From: Streptomyces glomeratus
Lineage (GTDB): Bacteria; Actinomycetota; Actinomycetes; Streptomycetales; Streptomycetaceae
Assembly: GCF_021462825.1 (NCBI RefSeq)
Contig: NZ_JAKEEB010000035.1
Span: 21,834-85,833 of the forward strand
DNA: 64,000 nt
Direction of reading: 5' to 3'
Shown here: piece after piece, positions 9,031 through 16,805 of the stretch
Numbering within the stretch: position 1 is the stretch's first letter
Layout of the letters: every line of letters starts with the position of its first letter
Notes under the pieces: model-generated
Told to the model about the DNA's origin: nothing
The model's database searches: none
The model's input: only the letters and a program-made list of their open reading frames with translations
Position numbers and translations under genes: made by a program

Positions 9031-10136
9031 ACACAACGGCCCGGCACGGCACACCACCGGGATCCGGCCGGCCCCGGGCGCTGGTGCTGCGGGCGCTCGG
9101 GCTGGGGGATCTGCTGACCGTGGTGCCCGCCCTGAGGGCGCTCCGCAGGCATCTGCCCCGGCACGAGATCGTGCTCGCCGCACCCGAGCGGCTGTCCGAG
9201 GCTGCCGCCGCCACCGGCCTCGTGGACCGGCTGCTGCCGGCGTCGGCGGCGGGCCGGGCGGTGCCCGCGGACCTGGCGTGGACCGGGCAGCCTCCCGATC
9301 TCGCCGTGGACCTGCACGGCAACGGACCACCGAGCCATCTGCTGCTCCAGCGGCTGCGGCCCGGGCGGCTCCTCGCCTACGCACATCCGGGGACGCCCGG
9401 CATCGCCGGTCCCCGATGGCGGGAGGACGAACACGAACGGCAGCGGTGGTGCCGGCTGCTGGACTGGTACGGCATCGCGGCCGATCCGGAGGAGGTACGG
9501 ATCCCGGCGCCTTCGGTCCCCTCTCCCGCGCCGGGCGCCGTCGTCGTGCACCCGGGCGCCGACGCCGCCGCCCGATGCTGGCCGAAGGAGCGGTTTGCGG
9601 CCGTGGCGAGGGAGGTGCGCCGCCGGGGTCACGAGGTCGTCGTGACCGCGGGCGCCGGGGAGGGTTCGCTCGCACGGTTCGTGGCGGCGGAGGCCGGACT
9701 GCCGCCGGCCGCGGTGCTGGGAGGCGCGCAGGACGTGCCGTTCGACCGGCTGGCCGCCCTGGTCGCGGAGGCCCGCTGTGTCGTGGTCGGGGACACGGGG
9801 CTCGCCCATCTGGCCACGGCGCTCGGCACGGCGTCGGTGGTGCTGTTCGGCCCGGTCGCCCCTCGGCTGTGGGGGCCGCCTGTCGACGCCCGTCATCGAG
9901 TGCTGTGGCATCCGGCGGGCGACGACTCGGCCCGCCCGGGGGACGCGCACGGGCGGGTGCCGGACGAACGGCTGCTCAGGATCACCGTCGGCGAGGTCGT
10001 CGGGGCGATCGGCGAGCTGCTGAAACGCCCGCAAGGCCCGGCCGCGGGCACCCGGTGCGTGAACCCGGAGTCCGCAACGGAGGCCTCCGACACGGAGGCC
10101 TCCGCCCTGGCACGCGGCCTGCGCACTCCCGGGTGA
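9027..10136 (+). CDS. Family 9 (heptosyltransferase-like) glycosyltransferase
   Basis: Second GT9 protein of the operon, 369 residues. It opens with ALVLRALGLGDLLTVVPALR, the classic GT9 N-terminus, followed by VDLHGNGP, and the C-terminal half has VVHPGADAAARCWP and GDTGLAHLATALG, the donor-binding signature. GTG start overlaps the hldE stop. The last ~35 residues are a disordered Ala/Thr/Glu-rich tail. Two GT9 enzymes suggest that at least two heptoses (or two different linkages) are added. It is the last gene of the operon, followed by a strong hairpin. Confidence 0.88.
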   Translation: MNTTARHGTPPGSGRPRALVLRALGLGDLLTVVPALRALRRHLPRHEIVLAAPERLSEAAAATGLVDRLLPASAAGRAVPADLAWTGQPPDLAVDLHGNGPPSHLLLQRLRPGRLLAYAHPGTPGIAGPRWREDEHERQRWCRLLDWYGIAADPEEVRIPAPSVPSPAPGAVVVHPGADAAARCWPKERFAAVAREVRRRGHEVVVTAGAGEGSLARFVAAEAGLPPAAVLGGAQDVPFDRLAALVAEARCVVVGDTGLAHLATALGTASVVLFGPVAPRLWGPPVDARHRVLWHPAGDDSARPGDAHGRVPDERLLRITVGEVVGAIGELLKRPQGPAAGTRCVNPESATEASDTEASALARGLRTPG

Positions 10137-10212
10137 CGACACCGGGGGCCGGGGCCGGGGCGTCGCGCACCGGCACCGGGGCCGGGGCCCGGGGTATCCC
10201 GCAGCGCCCTCT

Positions 10213-10241
10213 CCGCATCCCCGCCCGGGGCGGGGATGCGG
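10213..10241. terminator. Bidirectional hairpin terminator
   Basis: Perfect 13-bp inverted repeat (CCGCATCCCCGCC / GGCGGGGATGCGG) with a 3-nt loop. It lies between the convergent ends of the heptose operon and the MFS gene. There is no T-run, which is normal for Streptomyces. Confidence 0.75.
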
Positions 10242-10268
10242 AACCCTGCCGCCCCCGCCCCGGCTGAA

Positions 10269-11654
10269 TCAGGCGGCCTGGCTCAGCGCCGGCTGCGACG
10301 TGACGGCGTCGCGCACCTCGGTGTGCAGAAGCACAGGCGCTGCGGCGCGGCGGCGGCGCAGAACGAAGCCCGTTGCGACGGAACCGGAGATGATCAGCCC
10401 GCCGGCCACGAGGGCGCCCCGCGCACCGGCCGTCTCCATCAGCAAGCCCAGCGCGGGCGGACCGCCGAGGCCCCAGGCCGTGCTGATCGTGCCCCACACG
10501 CCCAGGACACGTCCGCGCAGATGGGCGGGCGGGTCGGTCTGCAGCACGGTCGTCCCCGCGGTGTCGGAGACGGTCTCCACCACGGCCATGGGCAGGACCA
10601 GTACCAGCAGGACGGCCAGCGACGGCGACAGCCCGGCCACGACCTGCAGCAGGCCGCCGGCGGCCGCCAGGGTGCACACGAGTCGGACGGAGGGCCGGCG
10701 CAGCCGGGCGCCGAGGACCGCGCCGATGATGCCTCCCACGGCCAGGACGGTGGACACCGTGCCGAACGCTCCGGCGCCGCCTGCGAGCGGCCCGGTCACC
10801 AGCACGGCGAGCGTCAGGCCGTAGTTCCGCCCGAACACCGCGCTGAGGCCGGTGATACCGGCGAGGGCGACGAGCCGGGGGCGGCGCATGAAGAAGCCCA
10901 GTCCCTCACGCACGGTCATCTCCTTGGCCGGGGCCCGGGTGCCGCGCTGCGCGGGGACCGCGGGTGCTCGGCGCTCGGCGGGCCGGCCGGCGCCGGGGAC
11001 CGGACGGAGGAACGGGATGACCGACGCCACGAAAAGGAAGGACAGCCCGTTTGCGGCATAGGCGGCGGCCGTACCGAAGACCGCGACCGCCACACCGGCG
11101 AGCGCCGTACCGGTCAGCCGGCCCGCGCTGTGCACCAGGGAGCCCACCCCGATGGCCGAGGGCACGTCCTCGGGTCGGACCAGATCGTTGCCCAGCAGGG
11201 CGCACGCGGGAGCGTCGACGGTGGCGACGAGACCGGTGACGGCGGCCAGCGCCAGCAGCACCGGCAGGTCGAGCCGGCCGCAGGCGACCAGGACGGCCGT
11301 CACGAAGGCGACGGTGCCGAGGAGCGCCTGGCTGACCGTGGCGGTGAGCTTCCGGGGCCAGCGGTCGACGGCGGCACCACCCAGAAGGCTCACCAGCAGG
11401 GCGGGAGCGGCCTGTACGGAGATCGACAGCCCCGTGGCGGCGGCGGACCCGGTGATCTTCAGCACCAGCAGGTTCTGCACGGTGAGCTGCATCCAGGTGC
11501 CGGAGTTCGACACGAAGTTCGCGAGGGACCACCAGCGCATGCTGCGGTAACGCAGGGAACGCCACGGCGAGGCGGACTCGGTCGGCGGCGGAACGGAAGC
11601 GGAGTCCGGAGTGGAGACAGGGGTGGGTACGGAAGCGGCAGAGGAGGAAGGCAC
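10269..11654 (-). CDS. MFS transporter, probable drug/siderophore exporter type
   Basis: Membrane protein of 461 residues with about 12 predicted hydrophobic segments and a soluble Ser/Pro/Thr-rich N-terminal tail of ~30 residues. The first segment is RSMRWWSLANFVSNSGTWMQ, and the loop after the second helix contains GGAAVDRWPRK, the MFS motif A equivalent of the EntS/MFS_3 group. The central loop (~residues 205-235) is Arg/Pro rich. Function is likely export of a small molecule; substrate unknown. It has its own 5' region of about 300 bp containing only a long hairpin belonging to the gene upstream. Confidence 0.85.
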   Translation of the reverse strand: MPSSSAASVPTPVSTPDSASVPPPTESASPWRSLRYRSMRWWSLANFVSNSGTWMQLTVQNLLVLKITGSAAATGLSISVQAAPALLVSLLGGAAVDRWPRKLTATVSQALLGTVAFVTAVLVACGRLDLPVLLALAAVTGLVATVDAPACALLGNDLVRPEDVPSAIGVGSLVHSAGRLTGTALAGVAVAVFGTAAAYAANGLSFLFVASVIPFLRPVPGAGRPAERRAPAVPAQRGTRAPAKEMTVREGLGFFMRRPRLVALAGITGLSAVFGRNYGLTLAVLVTGPLAGGAGAFGTVSTVLAVGGIIGAVLGARLRRPSVRLVCTLAAAGGLLQVVAGLSPSLAVLLVLVLPMAVVETVSDTAGTTVLQTDPPAHLRGRVLGVWGTISTAWGLGGPPALGLLMETAGARGALVAGGLIISGSVATGFVLRRRRAAAPVLLHTEVRDAVTSQPALSQAA

Positions 11655-11873
11655 AGTGATGACTCGGATACGGTCCGGGTCCCGGAGGACTCACAGAGAG
11701 GAATCGGCGGGAGCTCGGGGAACCGGGCTGCGCTGCGCGGTCGCTCCACCGGATCTTGCGGTGTGCCGTGCTCCGCCCGGAGTCCCTCAGGGAGCCCGGG
11801 CGAATCGACCTGTTCATCGTGGGGAAAGGACCGCCGAGTCGTCCACCGAGTGCTCTCGGCCAGGACGTCCGGA

Positions 11874-11912
11874 CAGCGGCAAGTCCCCGACGCCGTCGGG
11901 GACTTGCCGCTG
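11874..11912. terminator. Long perfect hairpin, probable terminator of the small upstream operon
   Basis: 18-bp perfect arms (CAGCGGCAAGTCCCCGAC and its complement) with a 3-nt loop GCC. It sits 41 bp after the stop of the frameshifted minus-strand gene and ~220 bp before the MFS start. The rest of 11655-11952 shows no convincing gene. The arm length and tight loop are stronger than the other terminators in the window. Confidence 0.7.
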
Positions 11913-11952
11913 CTTGTGCACTTGCTCACAGGGGCCGGCCGACCGCCGTGGC

Positions 11953-12154
11953 TCAGCCCTCCGGTTCCTCCTGTTCCTCCTGGATCGGCGGCTTGGGTGC
12001 CTCACACAGGTACTGCGGCAGCACCGGTTTGCCGCCCTCGCTGTTCGTCCGCCGGCTTCAGGACCACGTCGTCGGTGGTGTCCCTCTTGGGCCGGTTCTC
12101 CCGGGAGCACTCACCGCGGCATGTCCTTACGTGTGCCCCCGTGGTACTCCTCAC
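11953..12154 (-). pseudogene. Small conserved-looking gene interrupted by a frameshift
   Basis: A GTG at 12154 overlaps the TGA of the acidic small gene upstream (GTGA), and the frame runs as TCRGECSRENRPKRDTTDDV before reaching a stop at 12002. Around position 12043 a one-base shift opens a second frame reading SEGGKPVLPQYLCEAP, then a Glu/Pro-rich end, stopping at 11953. Both pieces have protein-like composition and join into a plausible ~67-residue protein, so either a true frameshift mutation or a sequencing error has split it. Taken literally, the in-frame product is 50 residues (12002-12154). Function unknown; two Cys pairs (CRGEC, and a later YLCE) are visible. Confidence 0.45.
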
Positions 12155-12297
12155 CCCCGGGCGTCGTCCGTCGTGGGGCCGACATCCTCCTCCTCGGCCT
12201 CGTCGTCCTCTCCCTCGGTGCGTGGCGGCTGGTCGGCGTCGCCCATCTCGTCGGGGAACCGCTCGCCCTCCGCCTGGGAGGGTGTGCTCTCGCTCAT
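12151..12297 (-). CDS. Small very acidic protein, unknown function
   Basis: 48-residue open frame with a strong GGAGGAG Shine-Dalgarno 7 bases before its ATG. Composition is extreme: a C-terminal half with EGEDDEAEEED and few hydrophobic residues, so it should be unstructured and soluble. It follows the 177-residue helical protein gene by 21 bp, and its stop overlaps the GTG of the frameshifted gene downstream, giving a three-gene operon. I do not recognise a family. Confidence 0.6.
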   Translation of the reverse strand: MSESTPSQAEGERFPDEMGDADQPPRTEGEDDEAEEEDVGPTTDDARG

Positions 12298-12318
12298 CCG
12301 TGTCTCCTCCGGGGCGTG

Positions 12319-12852
12319 TCAGGTGGCCAGGAACGTCTCCTGCGACTGCCGCATACGCAGGTGCTCCAGCGTGCTCAGCTGCCTTTCGGCCCGTGCGACG
12401 AGGTCGTCGAGCTGCGCCGGGTCGAGGCGTCCGTCACTCTCCGCGACCCGGCGCAGCGTCCGCCATCCGGCTGCCTTCCCCTCGACTCCCAGCCGGAGCA
12501 GCTCCAGTTCGGCCAATGAGGTGAGCGGGGAGCGGCCGACGAGACGGCCGTTGGGCTTCAGGCGCCCCGCCAGCTCGACCGTGGCTGCCGTCCAGACCTT
12601 GTAGCGGCGCGCCGGGACGCCGAGTCTCCTCATGCTCTCGAGCAGGGCCTCGCGGTCCTCCGCGATCTCGTCCGCGATCGGCTGCAGCGACGCTCCGAAC
12701 GGCGAGCCGCGCAACGACCTGGCCAGGTACGCGGCACGGCGGGTCCCGACGGTGGAGCCGGCCAGGTGGTCGTTGAGGTAGATGCCCAGCAGGTCGGTCC
12801 GGGTCCGGCGGGCCCGGGGGGCGGCCGCGCCGTCGGTCCGTGCGTCGCTCAT
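12319..12852 (-). CDS. Conserved hypothetical, predicted all-helical
   Basis: 177-residue protein. After a ~18-residue basic N-terminus it is mainly amphipathic helix: LLGIYLNDHLAGSTVG, then an EIAEDREALLESMRRLGV helix, and a C-terminal Gln/Arg-rich helix. The pattern (a His/Asn-containing first helix and an EDRE helix) resembles helical-bundle stress proteins common beside catalase or hemerythrin genes in actinomycetes, but no catalytic motif is evident. The ATG at 12852 has an AAAGGG upstream. It is transcribed divergently from cydA; the 266-bp gap between them must hold both promoters, but no clear Rex-type operator was found there. Confidence 0.65.
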   Translation of the reverse strand: MSDARTDGAAAPRARRTRTDLLGIYLNDHLAGSTVGTRRAAYLARSLRGSPFGASLQPIADEIAEDREALLESMRRLGVPARRYKVWTAATVELAGRLKPNGRLVGRSPLTSLAELELLRLGVEGKAAGWRTLRRVAESDGRLDPAQLDDLVARAERQLSTLEHLRMRQSQETFLAT

Positions 12853-13118
12853 CGCGCCTCATCCCTTTCTCCGCGGCGTGTCCGCGGGTGGACGCGGGAC
12901 CCGTCGAGTACCCGCGCCACCTGCGCCCACCCGCCCGTCCGGGCTCCTTCCCTCGCCGCCCCCGCGGAGGTACGGCGGCCCGGCTGCCTCCGGTGATGCT
13001 CCGTTTGCGGGGAAAACCGACAGGTCACGCGCGGCGCGCCGCGCTTCGGACCGCGAGAAGGGCAACCGTGTCAGGGCTGCCGTCGGTCGGTGGCACCGGG
13101 TGAGAGAGGAAGTGTCCG

Positions 13119-14537
13119 ATGGAACCGGTCACCGTGCTGCCGCGAGCACTGACCGCCACCGCCGGCGGCGCCAGCCCGGGCGACCTGGACGCCGCTCGGG
13201 CCCAGATGGGTTTCTCCCTCGCCTGGCACATCGTGCTGGCCTGCCTCGGTGTCGGACTTCCCCTGCTGACCTTGATCATGGAGTGGTGGGGCGGGCACAC
13301 CCAGGACCCCTCGTGCCGGCTGCTGGCGCGCCGGTGGGCCCGGGCCATGGGAGTGCTCTTCGCCGTCGGCGCGGTGTCGGGCACGATCCTCAGTTTCGAG
13401 CTGGGTCTGCTGTGGCCGGGTCTGATGGGCATCTACGGTCAGGTGATCGGGCTGCCGTTCGCCCTGGAAGGCATCGCCTTCTTCATCGAGGCGATCTTCC
13501 TGGGCATCTACCTGTACGCGTGGGACCGGCTGCCTCATCGCCTGCACCTGCTCACGGGCGTGCCGATCGTCGTCGCCGGAGTGGCGTCGGCCTTCTTCGT
13601 CGTCTCGGCGAACGCCTGGATGAACCAGCCCCGGGGCTTCACCGTGCGCGGCGGCAGGGTCGTCCACGTGGATCCGTGGGCGGCCATGTTCAACCCGGCG
13701 ACACCGCCGCAGACCACGCACATGATCCTGGCGGCGCTGATGGTGGCGTGCTTCCTGACCTGCAGCGTGTACGCGGTCGCGCTGCTGCGTGGCCGCCGGG
13801 ACCGCTACCACCGCCTGGGCTTCACCGTTCCCCTGGCCCTGGGCGCGATCGTCACCCCCGCCCAGCTGGTCGTCGGGGACTGGGCCGCCCGCTTCGTCGC
13901 CCACTACCAGCCGGTGAAACTCGCCGCGATGGAAGGGGTCTACCGCACCGGAAGCCATGTCCCGCTGACCCTGGGCGGCATCGCCGGCAAGAACGGCCTG
14001 CGGTACGGGCTGGAGATTCCCAACGGGCTGTCCCTGCTGGTCGGATTCAGCCCGGACACGGTGATCCAGGGGCTCGAACGGGTGCCGCCCGGTGACCGGC
14101 CTCCCGTCACAGGGGTTCACCTCGCCTTCGACCTGATGGTCGGCTGCGGCATGTTCCTGCTCACGGTCGGCGTGTGGCTGCTCGTGCTCGCGCTGCGCCA
14201 CAGGCGCCGCCCCGGCCCGTGGCTGGAGGGCACGGGCCGTCCACTGCGGGTCTTCCTGGCGCTCGGCGCCCTCACCGGCCCCGCGGCGGTCGTGGCCCTC
14301 GAGTGCGGCTGGACGGTCACCGAGGAGGGGCGTCAGCCGTGGGTGGTGTGGGGCCTGCTGCGCGTTCGCGACGCCGTGAACGTCGCTCCGGGACTGGCGA
14401 CCGGCCTGTGGCTGGTCGTCGCCGTCTATGCGCTGATGACCGTCGGCACGGTGTACGTGCTCCGCCGGCTGACGCGGGACCGGCCCGTCCCCGTCGCGCC
14501 CCAGGAGAGCGATGTGGAGGAGTACCCCGTTGTCTGA
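13119..14537 (+). CDS. cydA: Cytochrome bd oxidase subunit I
   Basis: 472-residue polytopic membrane protein, subunit I of the quinol-oxidising bd-type terminal oxidase. The first helix has RAQMGFSLAWHIVLACLG with the heme b595 histidine region, then FFIEAIFLGIYLYAWDR, and PPQTTHMILAALMVACF with the heme b558 histidine. The Q-loop between helices 6 and 7 is short (GLRYGLEIPNG), typical of the cyanide-insensitive/short-Q-loop group. AGAGGAAG precedes the ATG. cydB follows after 96 bp. The usual cydCD assembly ABC transporter is not adjacent. Confidence 0.93.
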   Translation: MEPVTVLPRALTATAGGASPGDLDAARAQMGFSLAWHIVLACLGVGLPLLTLIMEWWGGHTQDPSCRLLARRWARAMGVLFAVGAVSGTILSFELGLLWPGLMGIYGQVIGLPFALEGIAFFIEAIFLGIYLYAWDRLPHRLHLLTGVPIVVAGVASAFFVVSANAWMNQPRGFTVRGGRVVHVDPWAAMFNPATPPQTTHMILAALMVACFLTCSVYAVALLRGRRDRYHRLGFTVPLALGAIVTPAQLVVGDWAARFVAHYQPVKLAAMEGVYRTGSHVPLTLGGIAGKNGLRYGLEIPNGLSLLVGFSPDTVIQGLERVPPGDRPPVTGVHLAFDLMVGCGMFLLTVGVWLLVLALRHRRRPGPWLEGTGRPLRVFLALGALTGPAAVVALECGWTVTEEGRQPWVVWGLLRVRDAVNVAPGLATGLWLVVAVYALMTVGTVYVLRRLTRDRPVPVAPQESDVEEYPVV

Positions 14538-14633
14538 CCACTCCCCCACCGGGCCCGTCCGCCCCACCGGATCCGTCCGCCCCACCACCGGCACCACCGG
14601 ATCGGCCCGCACCACCGAGACAGGGGGACGCTG

Positions 14634-15650
14634 ATGCTCGCCGACACGACGCTGGCCGTCATGTGGATCGGTGTGACCTGCTACGCCCTCTTCGGGGGCG
14701 CCGACTTCGGGGCGGGCCTGTGGGACCTTCTCGCCGGAGGCAGCGAGCGCGGCAGGGCGCCCCGCCGGCTCATCGAGCACAGCATCGGCCCGGTCTGGGA
14801 AGCCAACCACGTGTGGCTGATCTTCGTCGTGGTCCTGCTGTGGACGGGCTTCTCCCCCGTGTTCGCGGCCGTGATGTCCACCCTGTACATCCCGCTGACC
14901 CTGACCGCCCTCGGGATCATCGCGCGCGGCGCCGCGTTCGCCTTCCGCAAGGTCAGCACGGAGGTGTGGCAGCAGCGGCTGTTCGGCGGCTGCTTCGCCC
15001 TCTCGTCGGTCGTCACGCCCTACTTCCTCGGCTCGGTCGCCGGAGCGGTGGCCTCCGGGCGCGTCCCGCCGGGCCTGGCGAAGGGGAACCTGATCACCGG
15101 CTGGCTCAATCCCACCTCCGCGCTCGGCGGTGTGCTGGCGGTCCTCACCTGCGCCTATCTGGCGGCCGTGTATCTCAGCGGGGACGCCGCCCGGTCCGGC
15201 GAGGCTCATCTGGCGGCCTACTTCCGGCACCGGGCCCTGGCCACCGGAGTGGTGACCGGGGTCGTGGCCCTGGCCGGCATCGCGATTCTGCACGCGGACG
15301 CCCCGCAGTTGTTCCACGGTCTCACGCACCGGGCGCTGCCCGTGGTCCTGGTGTCCGCCGTGCTGGGCGCGGTTAGTCTGGTGCTGCTGCTGCGCGCCGA
15401 GATGACGTTCGTGCGGGTCACGGCGGCGGCCGCCGTCGCAGCCATCCTCTGGAGCTGGGGGGTCGCCCAGTACCCGGCCATGCTGCCCCCGTCGGTCACC
15501 ATCGGCGCCAGCGCCTCCGAACCCTCGGTGCTCGGCACGAGCCTCGGCGTCCTGGCGGTCGGCGCGGTGCTGCTCGTCCCGTCCCTGCTGTGGCTGTACT
15601 CCCTGTTCCAGCGCCGCCCCGCCCCCGAGGAGGACCGGCGCGGCTCCTGA
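14634..15650 (+). CDS. cydB: Cytochrome bd oxidase subunit II
   Basis: 338-residue membrane protein, the partner of CydA. It begins MWIGVTCYALFGGADFGAGLWDL, followed by EHSIGPVWEANHVWLIF, both hallmarks of CydB. About eight to nine hydrophobic segments are visible. The 96-bp spacer from cydA contains imperfect repeats of CCACCGGATC-type sequence and ends in a GGGGGAC ribosome-binding site. No cydC or cydD follows, so the assembly transporter must be elsewhere if present. Confidence 0.93.
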   Translation: MLADTTLAVMWIGVTCYALFGGADFGAGLWDLLAGGSERGRAPRRLIEHSIGPVWEANHVWLIFVVVLLWTGFSPVFAAVMSTLYIPLTLTALGIIARGAAFAFRKVSTEVWQQRLFGGCFALSSVVTPYFLGSVAGAVASGRVPPGLAKGNLITGWLNPTSALGGVLAVLTCAYLAAVYLSGDAARSGEAHLAAYFRHRALATGVVTGVVALAGIAILHADAPQLFHGLTHRALPVVLVSAVLGAVSLVLLLRAEMTFVRVTAAAAVAAILWSWGVAQYPAMLPPSVTIGASASEPSVLGTSLGVLAVGAVLLVPSLLWLYSLFQRRPAPEEDRRGS

Positions 15651-15803
15651 GACCGGCTGGGGCACCGCCGGTCCCCGGCCTCGCGCATCGGCCGTACGAG
15701 CGCCTTGACGGGACGACCCGTTAGTCGGCCACCGACCGGGGCACCCGGCGTGCTGGGTCGGCCCGGTTGCAGGGCCGTTCGTATCGCAGCGGAGGTGCGG
15801 AAC

Positions 15804-16367
15804 GTGGGACACGGAGGAAACGTCGTCAACGAGCTGGTGACGGACCACCGGGAGGTGGAGGAGCTCTTCGGCCGTATCGAGGCACTGCCGCCCGGGGACA
15901 AGAACCGCAAGATCCACGCGGACCAGGTCACCATGGAGCTCGTGCGCCACTCGGTGGCCGAGGAGGCCTACCTTTACCCGGCGGTGCGCGAGTACCTGCC
16001 CGACGGGGACGCCATCGCCGACAAGGAGATCGAGGACCACTCCAAGGCCGAGCGGATCATGAAGGATCTGGAGAGCCACGAGGCCGACGATCCCGAGTTC
16101 GACCGGCTGATCGGCATGCTCATGAGTGAGATCCGCGCGCATGTGACCGACGAGGAGGAGAACCTCTTCCCCAAGCTGCAGAAGGTGGCTTCCGCCGAGG
16201 CGCTGAACGATCTGGGCGAGAAGGTGCGGAGGGCCAAGAAGACGGCTCCGACCCGTCCGCACCCGGCCGCGCCCGACACACCGCCGGCGAACAAGCTGCT
16301 CGCCCCCGGAGCGGGGCTCGTCGACCGGGTCCGCGACGCGCTCACCGGCCGGGGAAAGAACGACTGA
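15804..16367 (+). CDS. Hemerythrin HHE-domain protein
   Basis: 187 residues. A four-helix hemerythrin-like bundle (residues ~1-135) carries the iron-ligand pattern: LVTDHREVEELF, RHSVAEEAYLYP, EDHSKAERIM and HVTDEEENLFP. A flexible basic/Pro-rich tail follows (KKTAPTRPHPAAP). Such proteins bind a diiron centre and respond to oxygen or NO. I place the start at the GTG at 15804, 8 bases after GGAGG and giving MGHGGNVVNEL, rather than a longer frame from 15705 with an untypical N-terminus. It lies directly after cydAB, consistent with a shared oxygen/redox theme, and ends with a hairpin. Confidence 0.88.
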   Translation: MGHGGNVVNELVTDHREVEELFGRIEALPPGDKNRKIHADQVTMELVRHSVAEEAYLYPAVREYLPDGDAIADKEIEDHSKAERIMKDLESHEADDPEFDRLIGMLMSEIRAHVTDEEENLFPKLQKVASAEALNDLGEKVRRAKKTAPTRPHPAAPDTPPANKLLAPGAGLVDRVRDALTGRGKND

Positions 16368-16375
16368 CTCTTTCC

Positions 16376-16401
16376 GCATCGTCCCGGCGAGGCACGGGTA
16401 C
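16376..16401 (+). promoter_or_regulatory. SigB-like promoter candidate upstream of the DUF2795 gene
   Basis: GCAT, 16-bp spacer, GGGTAC fits the Streptomyces SigB-type consensus GNNT-N14-16-GGGTAY. It is ~73 bp upstream of the ATG. The short consensus occurs by chance fairly often, so this is tentative. Confidence 0.35.
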
Positions 16402-16405
16402 TCGC

Positions 16406-16437
16406 TTGAGCCGGCGCTCTTGTCGGCGCCGGCTCAA
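16406..16437 (+). terminator. Hairpin after the hemerythrin gene
   Basis: 12-bp perfect arms TTGAGCCGGCGC / GCGCCGGCTCAA, 8-nt loop, 39 bp after the hemerythrin stop. If the SigB-like promoter just upstream is real, this hairpin would instead lie in the 5' leader of the next gene. Confidence 0.6.
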
Positions 16438-16473
16438 CCGGAATACGAACCGTCTCACCGCCCTGGAGGAGCC

Positions 16474-16668
16474 ATGGCGGGTGTCAGCCCCACCGATCTG
16501 CAGAAAGCACTGTCGGGCGCGGAGTACCCGGCCGACACTCGGCAACTCGAGAAGGTCGCCCAGAAGAACCATGCGCCCAAGGAGATCACCGAGCGCATCT
16601 CCCACCTGGGCAAGAAGAAGTTCCAGAATCCGGCCGAGGTGAGCAAGGCCGTATTCGAGAACGAGTGA
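16474..16668 (+). CDS. DUF2795 small protein
   Basis: 64-residue protein with the DUF2795 pattern: VSPTDLQKALSGAEYPAD, then a Lys/Glu-rich helix (EKVAQKNHAPKEITERISHL) and a short tail FQNPAEVSKAV. GGAGG lies four bases before the ATG. The family is widespread in actinomycetes and of unknown function; several members are stress or dormancy associated. It is monocistronic, bounded by hairpins on both sides. Confidence 0.85.
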   Translation: MAGVSPTDLQKALSGAEYPADTRQLEKVAQKNHAPKEITERISHLGKKKFQNPAEVSKAVFENE

Positions 16669-16686
16669 CCCGAAGACGGGGAAGAC

Positions 16687-16716
16687 GGCGGCCGGGGACT
16701 CGCTTCCCCGGCCGCC
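16687..16716 (+). terminator. Terminator of the DUF2795 gene
   Basis: 12-bp perfect inverted repeat GGCGGCCGGGGA / TCCCCGGCCGCC with 6-nt loop, 18 bp after the stop. Confidence 0.75.
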
Positions 16717-16719
16717 GCG

Positions 16720-16783
16720 CTGTTGAGGGCCTCGGTGCCCCGTCCGCCGTGCTGTCGAGGGCCCCGGTGCCCCGTCCGCCGTG
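16720..16783. repeat. 32-bp tandem duplication in an intergenic region
   Basis: Two adjacent 32-bp copies (16720-16751 and 16752-16783) differing at two positions, both C/T. They lie between convergent genes; the second copy supplies the left arm of the terminator for the minus-strand glycosyltransferase. Confidence 0.8.
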
Positions 16784-16797
16784 CGGGCGGGGCACCG
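16765..16797 (-). terminator. Terminator of the minus-strand GT2 operon
   Basis: Arms CGGTGCCCCG / CGGGGCACCG, 13-nt partly self-pairing loop, located immediately downstream of the stop at 16806. Confidence 0.65.
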
Positions 16798-16805
16798 ACG
16801 CTCTT

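Noticed and set aside
10236..12524. A 762-codon plus-strand open frame opposite the MFS gene
   Set aside because: Same reason: shadow of a convincing membrane-protein gene, with low-complexity Gly/Gln/Arg product.
12853..13118. Rex (redox) operator before cydA
   Set aside because: No good match to TGTGAACGCGTTCACA was found in the divergent region.
13071..16379. A very long open frame (~1,100 codons) on the minus strand opposite cydAB and the hemerythrin gene
   Set aside because: It is antisense to three clearly recognisable genes, its product is Gly/Arg/His-rich low complexity, and it is a known effect of high GC content.
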